64,000 nucleotides of DNA, from NCBI GenBank assembly GCA_023512835.1, contig JAKCVP010000343.1, forward strand, positions 124,001 through 188,000, in the 5' to 3' direction. Position 1 is the first letter of the stretch, and each line of letters begins with the position of its first letter. Position numbers and translations under genes: made by a program. Positions 22,229-34,097 of this stretch are shown in pieces. The DNA comes from Taxillus chinensis. Its lineage: Eukaryota; Streptophyta; Magnoliopsida; Santalales; Loranthaceae. The notes beneath the pieces were generated by a model that saw only the letters and a program-made list of their open reading frames with translations, was not told where the DNA came from and ran no database searches.

Positions 22229-22276
22229 GAGAAGAAGAAGAGGAGGAGGAGGAGGAGGAGGAGGAGGAGGAGGAGG
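22229..22276. repeat. GAA/GAG purine microsatellite
   Basis: About 48 bp of (GAA)n followed by (GAG)n, just 3' of DFG10. It is a simple-sequence repeat in the convergent gap before the DUF3818 gene and probably length-variable. Confidence 0.9.
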
Positions 22277-22362
22277 GAAAACAGCCCAGAGATAACATTG
22301 CAGCCGATGTCGACGGCCACTGAGCAAATTCAAGATTCATTTCGTCGTGATCACATGTCTAT

Positions 22363-24582
22363 TCATGCCTTTAAGCCTGCTTGGGAGAACTTCTTCCCTA
22401 GCAGCTCCCTATAACTCGCGCCTAGCTTGTTGATCACAAAGCTGACGTCGGCATCGGTCTTTGCTTTTGCATCGCTGACACCATAGCTTTGGAGCTTCTC
22501 GTGAGCATCCTCAAACATCTCCTTCTCTTCCTCTAGATCCTCTTCCGTCTTGTTCGCTGCTGCATTTCCAGTAGAACCTTCGTCGCTCGCAGCGTTGGCA
22601 GCTCCCGGATCAATGTCCATCTTCTTGCTTTCAGTCAGCACGCTGCCGCTCCCTCCGCTGCGCACCTTGCCGCCTTCGGCCTGCGCAGGAGTTATCGGGC
22701 TATTATCGAGCAAGTCCTGCCATCGAGCGAGGTAGGCTCCAGGGCCAGGGTCTGTAGCATCGACGCCGTTTCGGCTTCCATTCGGAGATTGGGCACGACT
22801 GACTGCGCGGGAGGCGTTCTTTGACGCAAGAGCAGGGTGAAGAGTAGTTGGTGAGGCGAGCACGGCCTTGAGTCGAGCTGTTGACGATGCGTGGAGTGCA
22901 TCAAGATGCTTCTTATGCTGCTCAAGTATGGGTATGATCTTTTCCTGGTCGTCTTTTGGCAAAGAATTGAAAAGCTCGAGCAAGGGCTGTGAGATGTCAC
23001 CTGCACCACCTGGCTCTGGCGTTTCTCGTTTGAACGCTTTGGCAACGCCTTTGCCCCAATCAAAGAACCATCTTGTCAATTCCGGGCCGTTCTTAGCGCA
23101 TTGATGAAGGAATTTGTGCGTCGACGGTACGTGCTTCCTGACGAGTTGTACGAAATCGCCAACAGTTGGTAGAGGTTGCTTCCGGTCCTTTTCATCTGCA
23201 GGCAGCTTGGCAAGTTTAAGCGTATCATTGACAAAGCGTTCAAAGTCTGATACGGTATCTGAAAGATCAACGGCATTGTGCATCTGGCGAATGACTTGGT
23301 CGTAGGCCCCAACAGCCTCACGCACGGCCTGGGTCAAGTTGTCTGGATTGGAATGACAAAGCACTTTGACCAGCTGTTCCCGATCACGAATGGCCAATTG
23401 TAAAGCCAAATACTCGGCGGCTTGTTCATGTTGATGTTGATCGAGGGATGTGTCTGTGTTCGTGGAGGAGAGGATAGCGTGTACGATGGAGACTGACGAG
23501 TGTTGAGAGTAAGACCGGATAGCTTCGTGCTCTTCGCGTGTCTTGGCTAGGTATGATTTCAGAGTGGACAGCTGCTCCTTGGAAGGACCATCTTTACTCT
23601 TCTCGATTTTGGTAGCACGAGACTTGAGGTCACGATTCTCCCAGCTGAGCACACCGGAGATGATCTGTTGCATCAGATTCATGCCCTCGTCCGCGCCTTT
23701 GCTCAGGCCGATGAAGTTGGTGACAGATCCTAGGCTGACCTTGGCGAGGATGACACGGACCATGCCCTGAATCATGGTCGCAACATTACCTATTCTTAGC
23801 GTCTGCCTCATGATGGTGTAAGGTATCATGCGATGGGCCTGATCGATGAGGATGAGGAGGCTCTGCCCCTTGGGCGATAGGATCAGGGTGTAATGCATGA
23901 AAGATGCGACGCTGCATGGAAATCAGTACGAGAGTCGAGCGGATGGGAGTAGCGCGCTTGCATACTTGACGATAATGTACTCATGTAGCGCCTGGAGTAA
24001 CTGCGAATGTTGCGACAGGTCGTCCGTCTCGGCCGTCTTCTTGAAAGACTCATCGAGGGCATCGCCGTAGACGGCTTGCTGCATGTAGTGACGGAAGGCC
24101 TGCTGGAGAGCCTCGGCGTCTCCAAGGTCAACATGGGCAGTGTTGGAGGAGTGGGTGGCGGGAGGGTCTGGGGCCTCGATGCCCGTGGCAATAGCGCGCA
24201 AGGGATACTCGGCAAGACTGGAAGCGGCAGTGGAGAGGGTTCTCCTGACGCCAATGACGCCTTTATCGTAGCTCTCTGACAGCTCTGCCTTTTCGAGATC
24301 CTCGATGATGTTGGTGACAAGGGTCTGCCAGTAGGATTGCGACAGGTTCTGTATTCCCGGCAGCGTCAAGACCAATCGCGAGAGCAGGGCCTGTAGGGCA
24401 GGTGACTGGGAGGGCGTCTTGGGAGCATGGTCTCGTCCTGCGTGCTTTGCAAATGGAGGGCCGTAGTTTGATAAGGTGCCGGGAGTGCGGAAGTCGGAGA
24501 TCTCCTGGTACAGTTCGTGATGTGACAGGATGTCGTGCAGCGAATGCAGCTGCTCTCCTGAGAGGGAGGGGGAATGTGACAT
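22363..24582 (-). CDS. DUF3818 / PX-associated domain protein
   Basis: Two exons, 24582..23966 and 23911..22363, with a 54-nt intron give 721 aa. The N-terminal 200 residues carry the PX-associated pattern (QLHSLHDILSHHELYQEI, NYGPPF, then AELSESYDKGVIGVRRTL). The next 300 residues follow DUF3818: MRQTLRIGNVATMIQGMVRVILAK, IGLSKGADEGMNLMQQIISGVLSW, then REQLVKVLC and VRKHVPSTHKFLHQ. The C-terminus is Ser/Glu-rich with a conserved-looking end. Proteins of this build usually also carry a PX lipid-binding domain; I do not see a convincing one. The likely role is peripheral membrane/lipid-related (yeast relative Ypr097w/Lec1), which is inference. An upstream in-frame extension to about 24831 exists; the ATG at 24582 is chosen because conservation starts there. 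Confidence 0.8.
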
Positions 24583-25714
24583 GCTTGATGGGGCTGGCTG
24601 GATGGGGATCTGGAGATGCTGTCGGAGGCTGCCTAGTGATGCTGGACTTTTGCATTTGTTTGACTGGCACACGTCACTGGCTCTGTCCAGGTTCTCCCCG
24701 CCCGCCTCGGTGAACTGTCCGGGTGCAGGCTGGCAGGATCCTTCCCAGCTCCCATTTGCCTCGTCTGTTGGGATTTTTTGTGTCTTGGGTGCATCGGACA
24801 GGCCACGGCAGCGCACCTCGGTGGCAGGCATGAATTTAAGGCCAAGTCCCAGCCGTGGCAGGAGATTACAAGCATACTAGAAGCCGCGCACGCGTGACGG
24901 CCGCTGCCACCTCCATCACTGGCTGTGCCTGTCTGCCTGCACCCACGGCTGACCTGCTTGCACAGCACCAGGTCAGCTCACCACGCGTGTCAAAAGCAGC
25001 GATACTACAAGCTGGCCTAGTCAGACGGAGTGGTGGGTGGCATCTGTCGGCAATGGTGGGCGAAAGTCATCATGCTTGAGCCGGGCCCGAGGCGCGTCTC
25101 CGGTAGAGCGCAATGCTGTCGGCAGGCAGGCAGTCACAGGCCGCTGCTTGACGCCGGCAGCACAGCTCCAGCAGTCTGCGCAGCAGGAGCACAAAGAACG
25201 CGCAGTCGCCATGGCCCATGGGCCGTTTTTCTAAAGACTGAGCCGTGGCTGCGTTCGAGGAGAAATGAAATAGCGATGAGCAAGGTTCGCCTCCACTTCT
25301 GGCAACAATGCCTGACCAATCAGCGCCGCTTATCGCAGACGTTAAGGACCGACAAGCCTTGAGGGCTTGTCCTGAAATCCCACTCGTCTTTCTCTCTCAC
25401 TCTCCTTTGCATCGTCTGATCATCCAATTCTCGACTCCACCCCTCTCCAATCTGTCCATCGCGGCCCTTGCACCCTCGCTTTCCCTCCGCGACCCCTTCT
25501 CTCCCCCCGTACACGCTCCTTAGCTGTTCCACAGACCCATCTTCGATCCTTCTCCCCGTCACCGCACTCACCCTCTCCACCAAGCCCAAACCGCTCCAGC
25601 AGCCTCTCAGGCATTTCATTCAATTTTGTACAGACATACGCAGGCAGTTGCGCTCGTGTGTGAGCGGGACGCACAACATGGTGCCCAGAGCAAGAGCAGC
25701 CTTCCAATGAAACC
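24583..25714. other. Divergent intergenic region with long pyrimidine-rich leader
   Basis: About 1.1 kb lie between the DUF3818 gene (minus) and the HOS4-like gene (plus). From about 25375 to 25600 the plus strand is rich in CTCTC/CCTCT tracts, typical of fungal promoters and 5' leaders. No gene is recognised. Confidence 0.5.
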
Positions 25715-28700
25715 ATGACCACCATGGACACGACGCACGAACGCACTGCCCAGAGCGATGATTCCGAAGCAGAGACCGAGATCATCAACCCGTCAACCCG
25801 AAATACACCAATCAAGCCAAAGGACATGAAACCGCACGAGTCTGCCAAAGACCTCAAGCCAAATAGCACATCACCCACTGCCCCTACCAGAGAGCCGAGA
25901 AGAATTGTCTCTCCAAGCCCCATCAACGGAAAGAAGAGGAGGAGCAGTGACTCCGACCTTTCTGAGCCACACACTCGATCCACCAGTCCTTCGTCCATAG
26001 CCTCGTCGAAACGCATTAGGCGCTCGCGTGAACGCCACGATGGCCACGACGACGGCGCCCGCTCGTCGGAAGACGACGATATCCCCACAGATGCCTCTCG
26101 GAGAGATGCGCGTAGAGCAGCCCGCCGACCAAATGCGCCGGATACTTCGCGGTCTGCACGGTCTTCCGTCTCTCGAACCGACGCATCATCCCCTCGCGAC
26201 GACAAACACGATGCGCGAAACCTCTCCCCAGCGAGGACAAATCACAGAAGATCCGCTTCGCTTCACGCGGCATCCGCCCTGGCAGAGCGAGAGCGACGGA
26301 CGCGGCGCAGAGTAGCTTCGCATGAAGCGTCGATGGACCAAGCGGGCTCAGGTGTGTTCCCTCTTCTTAAATTCAGTGTTACCTTTGCTGGGCGCACATT
26401 GCATGTGATTCACCCATATTGTGTCCCAAGCGTCCCCTTCACGAAACAAAATGCGAAGAGATTTTTGCGGCCACCGCCACTGGGGCGCGGGAAACAGTTC
26501 ACCGAAGCTGGACGCGAGGTCGAAGCGTGACTTCCTGATCTGATACGCACCCGCCCCTACCTCTGCGCACCTCTCCACGTCGCAAACCTTCTTCATTTCA
26601 TAGCCTTCGAATGCAACAACGACTAACCGTACTTTCACGTAGCGCATGCGTCATCAGCCATGACTAGAAAACGCGACCACCACGGCCGCACAGCATTAGC
26701 CAAAGCATGCGATGATGGCAATGAGGAGAGAGTCGAAGCTCTTCTAGCCTCGAATTCCGACGAGCTCAATGAAGCCGACTACGCTGGGAATACGCCATTG
26801 CAATTTGCCTGTAACAAGGGCTATGCCTCCATTGTGAAGATGCTGCTGAAAGCGGGCGCCAACATGTACACTGTCAACAGAGATGGTGACACTCCTTGGA
26901 AAGATGCAGAAGACGGCGAACATGATGATGTTATGGATCTACTCCGCAACAATGGTTTCGATGCCTCTCGAGCTACGATTCAGCACGAAAAGCAATATCC
27001 AAAGAATCGTCACCATTTCCTGACCTTCACCCCAAAGGCCCTACTCAAATACGTCGAAGACGGCGACAAAGAGGCCGTCGGTACCTTGACCAGCAATGGC
27101 ATCAAAATCAATAACCAACACGTGGTTACGGCTGTCCGCAAAGGATATACCGACATTCTGAATGTTCTGATTGCGCTGGGTGGGGTCGCGAACCCTCCCC
27201 CATCGCGTTTTAAGGAAACGCCAATGGAAGCTGCACTGGACGAAGGCACAGCTGAGATGGTGAAGCTCTTTCGCAATCAATCAGACTTTGATCCTCTTGG
27301 AACTGTTGATGGTCAGCCCTATTACAAACTTGCTGGACTCCGCGAAGGGTCCGACTGGACGAAGGAACGGCAAGCTCTGAGGGATGCATATGCTGAGAAG
27401 AAACGGAAGCTTGGTAAAGATGTGGAGCCGGACGAGATACCAGAGCATCACAAGTCACGCGAGAAACATCACGAGCCTACTTCTGCAGACGAAGCTGCGA
27501 GGGACGTCGCCGAGGAGGATAAGCCTGAGCTACCAGCTGACGAAGATAGCGAAGAGGAAGGAGAAATACAAGAAGAGCCGATTGCTGCAAAAAATCCACG
27601 GGCTCGGTCGAGAAGTCCAATCAAACACAAGGCACGGCAATCGGTCGAGACGAAAGATGAAAAACCTGATCGTCCCACGCACAAACTGGAGAAGTCGAAA
27701 CTTCTTCCTACTGCAGAGAATCGACATTCTTCGGCTCCTACTACGAACGGTGTCCACAAGGAGCAGCAGTCACGGCATCCACCGGGCAAGTCTTCTGAGC
27801 CACGGCCCTCCTCGTCCCACAGACACGCAGACCCCCGACCTTCGTCGAATCACAAGCCTGCAGATACACGCCCATCATCCTCACAAAAGCCACCAGCCAG
27901 CGCGGTCTCTCATCCCCACAGCCCTGGATCAACACGAGCTTCAAACTTGGCAAAATCTCCAGTTTCGCGCTCATCGCCTGTACCCAAAAGTGTAGATTCG
28001 CGGCCCTCTTCGTCCAAGTCCCAGCCTGCCGTGTCGGCCGCGAATAACAAGATTGAGACACAATCCTCGGCGGCAAAACCAATGTCTCCTCTCGGCAACA
28101 TGACCAGTCTTACACAGCCTACCAAGGCTGCTGAGGAAGGAATTCCACCGAAGACCATGGACGATGTTGCTCCAGAACCTTCAGATCCGGTGAAGGCGTC
28201 TCCAGCACCAAGCAAAGGCAACATAAGCCATGCGGAAGAAGAGGCCGACAAGGAGAATGGTCAAGATGCCGAATCCACAAATGGCAAGCAGAGTTTAAAT
28301 GATGCAGATGGTGCGGCTGCTGAAGAGGATGCCATGGATGTAGATGTGCCAAGCATGCCATCAAAGCCAAACGGCGTTGCTCAGACCCAGTCTGCTCCTG
28401 AACCCATGGACGTTGACATCGAGATTAACGGGACGAGTAACATTACCGCACCAAAGTCGCCCACGCCGCCGTCTCCAGTAGAGCCTCCAGTAGACTTGCC
28501 TCGAGCTCTTGCCAAGTTCCTGACCCCAGGAAAAGAGCTTCCGTTGAAGGGTAATGAGCTTTCAGTCAAGAGTCTTTCGGACTCTTGCTTTGCAATCACC
28601 GAGACTTTTCGGTTGGGCTACCTCTATCCTGACTGTGCCGACTCGGAGAAGGAGGACATTTACATGGTCGGCTTCCAGGCATCGCTTCGTCTTCGTCACC

Positions 28701-29239
28701 ACAGCCTCACAGACATCTCGCGTCTATCTCCTTTCACCGTGTCCACGAAGCCCATGAGCAAGGAGCACCGTCTCGCCTTGCTAGGGAGGAACGATAGATA
28801 CCGGCAAATGATGACCAGAGACTTTTGGTGCGAGCGAGCCAGCAACGCGACGATCAAAGCTTCCGGCGTAGCGTACACAGAGATGGACGGCTTACTTACG
28901 GCACAATGGCGGGACATTGAGCGCGAGGACAAGGAGAAGTTCTTAAACCTTCCTGAAACGCATGCTCTGTGGGTGAAGCTGGACGACTATCTCAGGCTTA
29001 CGGCCCCCGAGCACACACCGCATCTTCGAGATCACTTGACGCAAGTGGAAGGTCGCATCCCCATGAACTGGGACTGGAAGGATGTGGAAAAGAGTGTGTG
29101 GAGCAAACAAAAACAAGAACTGCCTTCCATTGAGAGCAAGATGTTCAGCAATGGTGTCGAGGTACCATGGCCTACGCAAGTGCGGCCGGTCTTTGGGCCT
29201 GTTCGACCACCCACTGGCCCAGCCTCACAGCCAGTGTGA
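25715..29239 (+). CDS. HOS4: Ankyrin-repeat protein, HOS4-like subunit of the Set3 complex
   Basis: Two exons, 25715..26351 and 26643..29239, flank a 291-nt intron; the frame is kept and the product is 1077 aa. The N-terminal 210 residues are disordered and rich in Ser, Arg and Asp. After the intron come ankyrin repeats (about 222-320): GRTALAKACDDGNEERVEALL, GNTPLQFACNKGYASIVKMLLKAGAN, GDTPWKDA. A second repeat-like block follows (LKYVEDGDKEAVGTL, HVVTAVRKGYTDILNVLIALGG, then FDPLGTVDGQPYYKLA). This two-block plan is that of filamentous-fungal homologues of Hos4, an ankyrin subunit of the Set3 histone deacetylase complex. A long charged, phospho-site-rich linker leads to a folded C-terminal region (about 840-1077) with LPRALAKFLTPGKELPL and many Trp. 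The intron is five times the local norm; an extra small exon inside it cannot be excluded. Confidence 0.8.
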
Positions 29240-29909
29240 CTGCTTCACTGTACATTCTTGAGCTGCGACACGCAGCGTGTAGAATTCTCATGACGATGAT
29301 ACTGATGCCGAATCAATGACATCTCCCTTTCTAATCACTTTACTCTCTGCTCCTGTTTCGTTTTCTCATCTTTGCGTGCGTTGTCATGTCTCCCTGTGGT
29401 TCATTCGCTGCTGTAGACAAATTTCCCCAGTTGTGCTAGGTAAGTCATCGTGCTGATATGAATACGGTAGTTCAGATGCATCAGATCGTGGCGTGCGTGG
29501 CGCGAGTGGGTCCATTCGTCATGCGGCTGAGAAAGCAAGACGCCTCGGAATTACTCCGCCTTACTTCTCTCCTCCTCAATACTTGACTTCATGCCTGACT
29601 TGCTTGCGCAACTCCAGGGTCTACTGACGGCAGAGCTATATTCCAGGCCAGAGCCGGCATACCGTTCTTTGCGCCGTGCCAGTCATACCATGTCGACCCG
29701 TAACATTTAGATATACCCTACCTCTGTATCGCCCACCGCACCCCGTCGCGAACCTCTCCCCTCTTTCAATCTCGGTCCCTGTCGAATTCGCAAGGCAATA
29801 TATCCAGTACCGCATTGTGCATAGCGATAGTAAAAAAACGCATCTACAATTAGAATACTTAATTCCGGGTCCTACGCTACATCACAGCTACACAATCTGA
29901 TTTGGTAAA
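29240..29909. other. Intergenic region, promoter of the PXA gene
   Basis: 670 bp without a recognised gene. An AT-rich patch (about 29820-29900), unusual in this GC-rich window, precedes the next start codon. Confidence 0.45.
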
Positions 29910-32900
29910 ATGATCCCCCCTTCTACGTCTGATTCAAACCCGATCGCCGCTTCCAACTTGATCCCAAATCCAAATCAGACGTCGGCTCCAGTCCCCACAC
30001 CAAGCGCAAACATGAACCCTCTACAACCTCGCCCAAAGGCACTAGCAACAAGCTCGAGTTCCTTTACCGCTTCACCTCCTTCGCGCGTTGCTTCGCGTAC
30101 TGCGCACTCGAGCTCGTCGGCGCAAGGTGCCGGAGAGCAGCGGCGTCAATTGTTCCAAGACGGACATGAAAGACAGGACAAAGCGGAGCAGCAGCGTCTA
30201 GATAGACAAGACGAGTCCGAGCAGGGGAACAAATCTGTGCATCAAAGATCAGACCGCCAGAAGCAAGAGCAGCAGCAACAGCAGCGCATGCCACAGTCTA
30301 GCGCTAGCTCAAGAATACAGTCGTCTGTCCATTCGCGCGCTTCATCTTCGTCGACGCTGTACATGTCGACTACGCAGTCGCGAGCTCAGTCTCCAGGCCA
30401 AGCAGCGCGACCGCATGCAGGGCACGCTTCGACTTCACCTACTACTGCGTCCCATTCTAGGCTGTCTGTGCCTAGCCCGCAAACGACATATCAGCCTCAG
30501 CTTCACAATGCGCACCGCAGGCCAGACCCTCTGGGCAACAAACAGACCACGACGCTGATTCGACGTATTCTCTGTCCTACCTCGTCCGCACTCTCTCCTC
30601 TCTCGTCACACTTGCCGCCCCTCACATCCTCTGAAGAAACCGATCTTCAGCTCTACGCTCTACTGGCCATCATCATACGAGACTACATTAATACATGGTA
30701 CACGAAACTCAGCGCCGACTCGTCGTTTGTCGATGAGCTACTGGCTGTTATAGCGCATGTTAGTCGTGGCGTCGAGGAGCGAAGCCGGAACGTCGATTGG
30801 GCAGGCGTGCTAGAGGATATCTGCACAGGACTCGAAGGCTGGATCGACGACGTGAGGGTTGCAAGGGGTAGGGCGGAGCGAATCGTCGCTAGTTCTGCGC
30901 TGGGTTCTGGTTCTGGTTCTGATACTGCTTTCAATTCGAGCGCATCGAATCCTGGCGTCAACAGCGATGCGACAAGTCACGATGCATACGCCGTAGCGAG
31001 AGAAACACGCAAAATCTACGCATCGCTGCGTCCTCATCCCGCGCTCCTCCCAGTCCCCGATCCAGATGCGAATTCAGCTTCAGTTACGCAAGATTCCACA
31101 GGCAGCATGCAGACTTCCACGGGCGACAGTCAGGCAGCACAGGCTTTAGCCGCCGAAACGAGGGCCAACGAGACGTCCTACCGCACTCTCTTGTCCCAGG
31201 GTATACTAGTCAGTCTCCTGCCGGCAGACGACGTGCAGAATCCAGCGCTCTTCGCACTGGTCGCGGATATACTGAGTGACATGCTGCTCGGCAGTATCGT
31301 GTGCAATAAACTGTGCGAGCCAGTCTTCATCTTTGAACTGCTGCGCGTTGGACTGGCGCGGTTCGGGAACGGCTGGGCAGAGCAGGAGGCGCAGGAGGAA
31401 GCGAGGAAGCAGCGTGGAGATGAAGAGCACGCCGTCAAGCGAGGAGAAGAGACAAAGACGCATAGGAAGCGGTTGAGTGAGTATGGGCTTGTCTCGCCTT
31501 CTCACTCGTCATCTCACTCTTCTGCTTCTTCTGCTTCCTCTTCCTCTTCGTCGCCGTCTTCATCTGCTCGTGCAACTTGGACGTCCACAGCTCACGCCGC
31601 AATCGCTACACTCCGGCACTTTTACGCCTCGGCGCTATCGAGTATATTCAGCATCGCACTGCTCTTTTCCAACACAATGCGCCTCATCAGCAGGACCTGG
31701 AGCAGCAGCGCAGATTTACCGTCTCGCTCGCGCTCGCGCACGACGCGTAGAATATCAGGAGACGCAAAAGCGCAGGATCCCGAACCACTGGCTATCCTCC
31801 AGCTGCCAATCTGGAGCGCAATCGCCTCGCTGCTGCGTCTGGACGAGAGGATGCCCTGGGCAGCGGGCGCGCTTGCCTTGGCTGGCCACGCTGCGCTGCA
31901 GAGTGGTGTGGCGGCGTGGGATTCACGGCTCGACAGGTATGTTTCTACGATTTCTTTGGCATTTTTCTTTGCATTCTGCATTTTGCGTTCCGTTTTCCTT
32001 CTTCCCTTCTCCTTTCATTATGACCGCTGCATCGGCGCGCTCCACCTCGAGCAGCAGCTGCCTGATGGCTTGGGCCTTGGGGCTTTGAGCCTGCTGTCTG
32101 TTTCAACTCCCTTTGAGTATCAGACTGCAACTTTGGCCAAGACATCCAATGGCCAAGGCTCGTTCATGTCTCGTATTTCGCACTGTCAAACTGCTCTGAG
32201 CCGGCGCACGACATTGTGTCAGGCTCGTACCGCTGTTGGACCCAGCGGCAGGCTAGCCGTTTGAGTGGACGTGTTGCCGAAGAAGGGGGACGCCACAGCG
32301 GTCAGTAATCCACTCTGGCGACGCCTGACGAACGGTGATGTTCGCAGCCCACGGCGCCTTTGTGGAGCAGCTGGAGCAACTGCGCGAACAAGGGCTGCCG
32401 ACTATAAACAAGCTTTGTGAGCGTCATGCAGGCACGTTGAATGCCTCAGCCATCACAGGCGACGCACCAGTCACCAAGCTCGCGTCGTCTGGCCGTGACT
32501 GCAGGGCTCGTTTACGGACTCCCTTTCCCCGCAGACAGAGGCCAAGCGGCCCTAGTCTTCGTTGCAGGAGGTGCAAGCCACGCGCGACAGTGAGACTAGA
32601 CAATTCCCCGAGTGGAGCAGTCGACAGGAGACAAAGTACAAGCGCCGTTCGGCGACGGGCCGACGCATGGTCGCGAACGCTGAGCCGCACGAGGCTCAAT
32701 CCTTTCATCTCGCTCCTGCTTCAGCCTCTCAGCGCATCTTCTCGCGCTCTCCTACCGCAAGCGGACTAGTAGCCATTGGAAAATGGTTGCGGGCTAAGCG
32801 CGACGCTGTCGACCAAACTCGGACCGCAGTACGCTTGGACTGGTCCGACGCGGCGAACGCGTTCGAGACTGGGTGCAGCGACTCATGAAAAGGACTTCTG

Positions 32901-34097
32901 CGATGCTACAACACCAGTGCGCAGGCGGCTGGTTGCTTGGTAACTGGGCGTCACACTGGCCAAGTTTGCAGTCGGGTCCCGTTGGCGCGCTAGGCAGATC
33001 AGGCTTTCGTGGCTCTTAGGCCGTCGAGACGCTTCGGCAAATCCTTTGCGACCCGTCGTCGACACACGGCACGGAAGGAAGGAGTAATCCGACCTGGCCC
33101 AGTCTGCCGTCTGCGCCCGCGCGAGCGGCGAGCCGAGCGGCGTGGCAAAGAGAAGGGATGCCTGCTTGCATTTGGTGCCCAACAGCTGCAGCGCGCAAGA
33201 TGAGGGAGACACAGGTCGCGTCTGGCGGGGTTGCAGCCGAGGGTTTCGAGTGATTTCTTGGGGAGGTGCTCCAACGCCGCCGCGGAGTGCACCTCGTCCT
33301 CTTATCGGCACACGCTGGAGACGTTGGTGGCCCTTGCTTTGCCCCGCCAGTACGGATCTAGCGGACGGGTACGCACAGCTGTTGGCAATCACCTGACCTG
33401 CAGACAGCCACTCACAGCTCCAGTCCATCGGCCCTGGCAAGCATCGCCTGTTCTGCCAGGCCCTTCGTCGTCTCTTCATAGCCCGCGCGCGCAGGGCAGT
33501 GTCAAGTCGCCGATCGTCCTGCTGTCGTCCGGGACAAGGGCTCCTCATCCTCCATGTCCACATTCTGGCGCACTGACCTCCTCTCTGGGCAACATCCAGC
33601 CATTCGTCTCAACTGCAGAGCGTGAGGCTAACATCTCTTCACATAGGCTCCTTGCGTATCACCTCTTTGCGCCCTTTGCTGCGCCGGGAACCGCCTTGAT
33701 CCCAACTACCCTGCGCCTCTTACGCGGAATCCTTTTTCCAGGAAATGCCCCCATGCAGTCCTCATCGTCTCCCTCTTCATCCTCGCAGCCACCGAGTCTT
33801 GCATCGTCCAAGCGAACAGCTGCTCTGGCTGTTCTTGATTGTATTCCGCCCTCGGCCGCAAGGATATATTTGCCGACGAATCCGTCTCGGCCTGTCCTCG
33901 AGGAGAGAGTTGCCTATCTCGAAGACCATGTCTTGTGTCTGTTCCAGGACGAGTACATGAACAAAGGTCTAGTCTTCATGCTTCTGGACGTCATCGTCGC
34001 AGCTCTGATTCCGGAGCTCGCGAGGACCGACAGCACCAAGGGCATTACTCATCTTCTAATTGAACGGGGCCTTCTTCCATCCTCCGCCGCTTCATGA
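29910..34097 (+). CDS. PXA-domain protein interrupted by a 1.7-kb intron
   Basis: Two exons, 29910..31936 and 33647..34097, give 825 aa. The 3' exon continues the domain in frame: DSRLD(R)|LLAYHLFAPF. Layout: a low-complexity Ser/Gln-rich N-terminus (about 1-205); then TTLIRRILCP and a PXA domain (about 240-510) with LQLYALLAIIIRDYINTWYTKLS, FVDELLAVIAHVSRGVEER and NPALFALVADILSDMLLGSIVCNKLCEPVFI; a Ser-rich linker; and a membrane-proximal helical region. The last exon has VAYLEDHVLCLFQDEYMNKGLVFMLLDVIVAALIPEL, the conserved C-terminal element of these fungal proteins. PXA domains occur with PX domains in endosomal/vacuolar trafficking proteins; this one has PXA only, like S. pombe pxa1. The exact role is unknown. 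The intron (31937..33646) is described separately. Confidence 0.85.
31937..33646 (+). other. Anomalous 1,710-nt intron of the PXA gene
   Basis: GTATGT at 31937 and ACATAG ending at 33646 splice exons in matching phase, and protein conservation resumes immediately. Nearly all other introns in this window are 50-180 nt. The interior is GC- and CpG-rich, with several open frames on both strands, none resembling a known protein. I see no terminal inverted repeats, reverse transcriptase or transposase. It may be an inserted sequence or contain an RNA gene; neither is shown. Confidence 0.7.

Noticed and set aside
22022..22333. Proline-rich minus-strand frame over the GAG microsatellite
   Set aside because: It is a translation of the simple repeat and the reverse strand of DFG10.
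32335..33563. Open frames inside the PXA intron (for example 32335-32769 plus, 32883-33563 minus)
   Set aside because: No family resemblance, mutually overlapping, and the flanking exons splice in phase across the whole interval.
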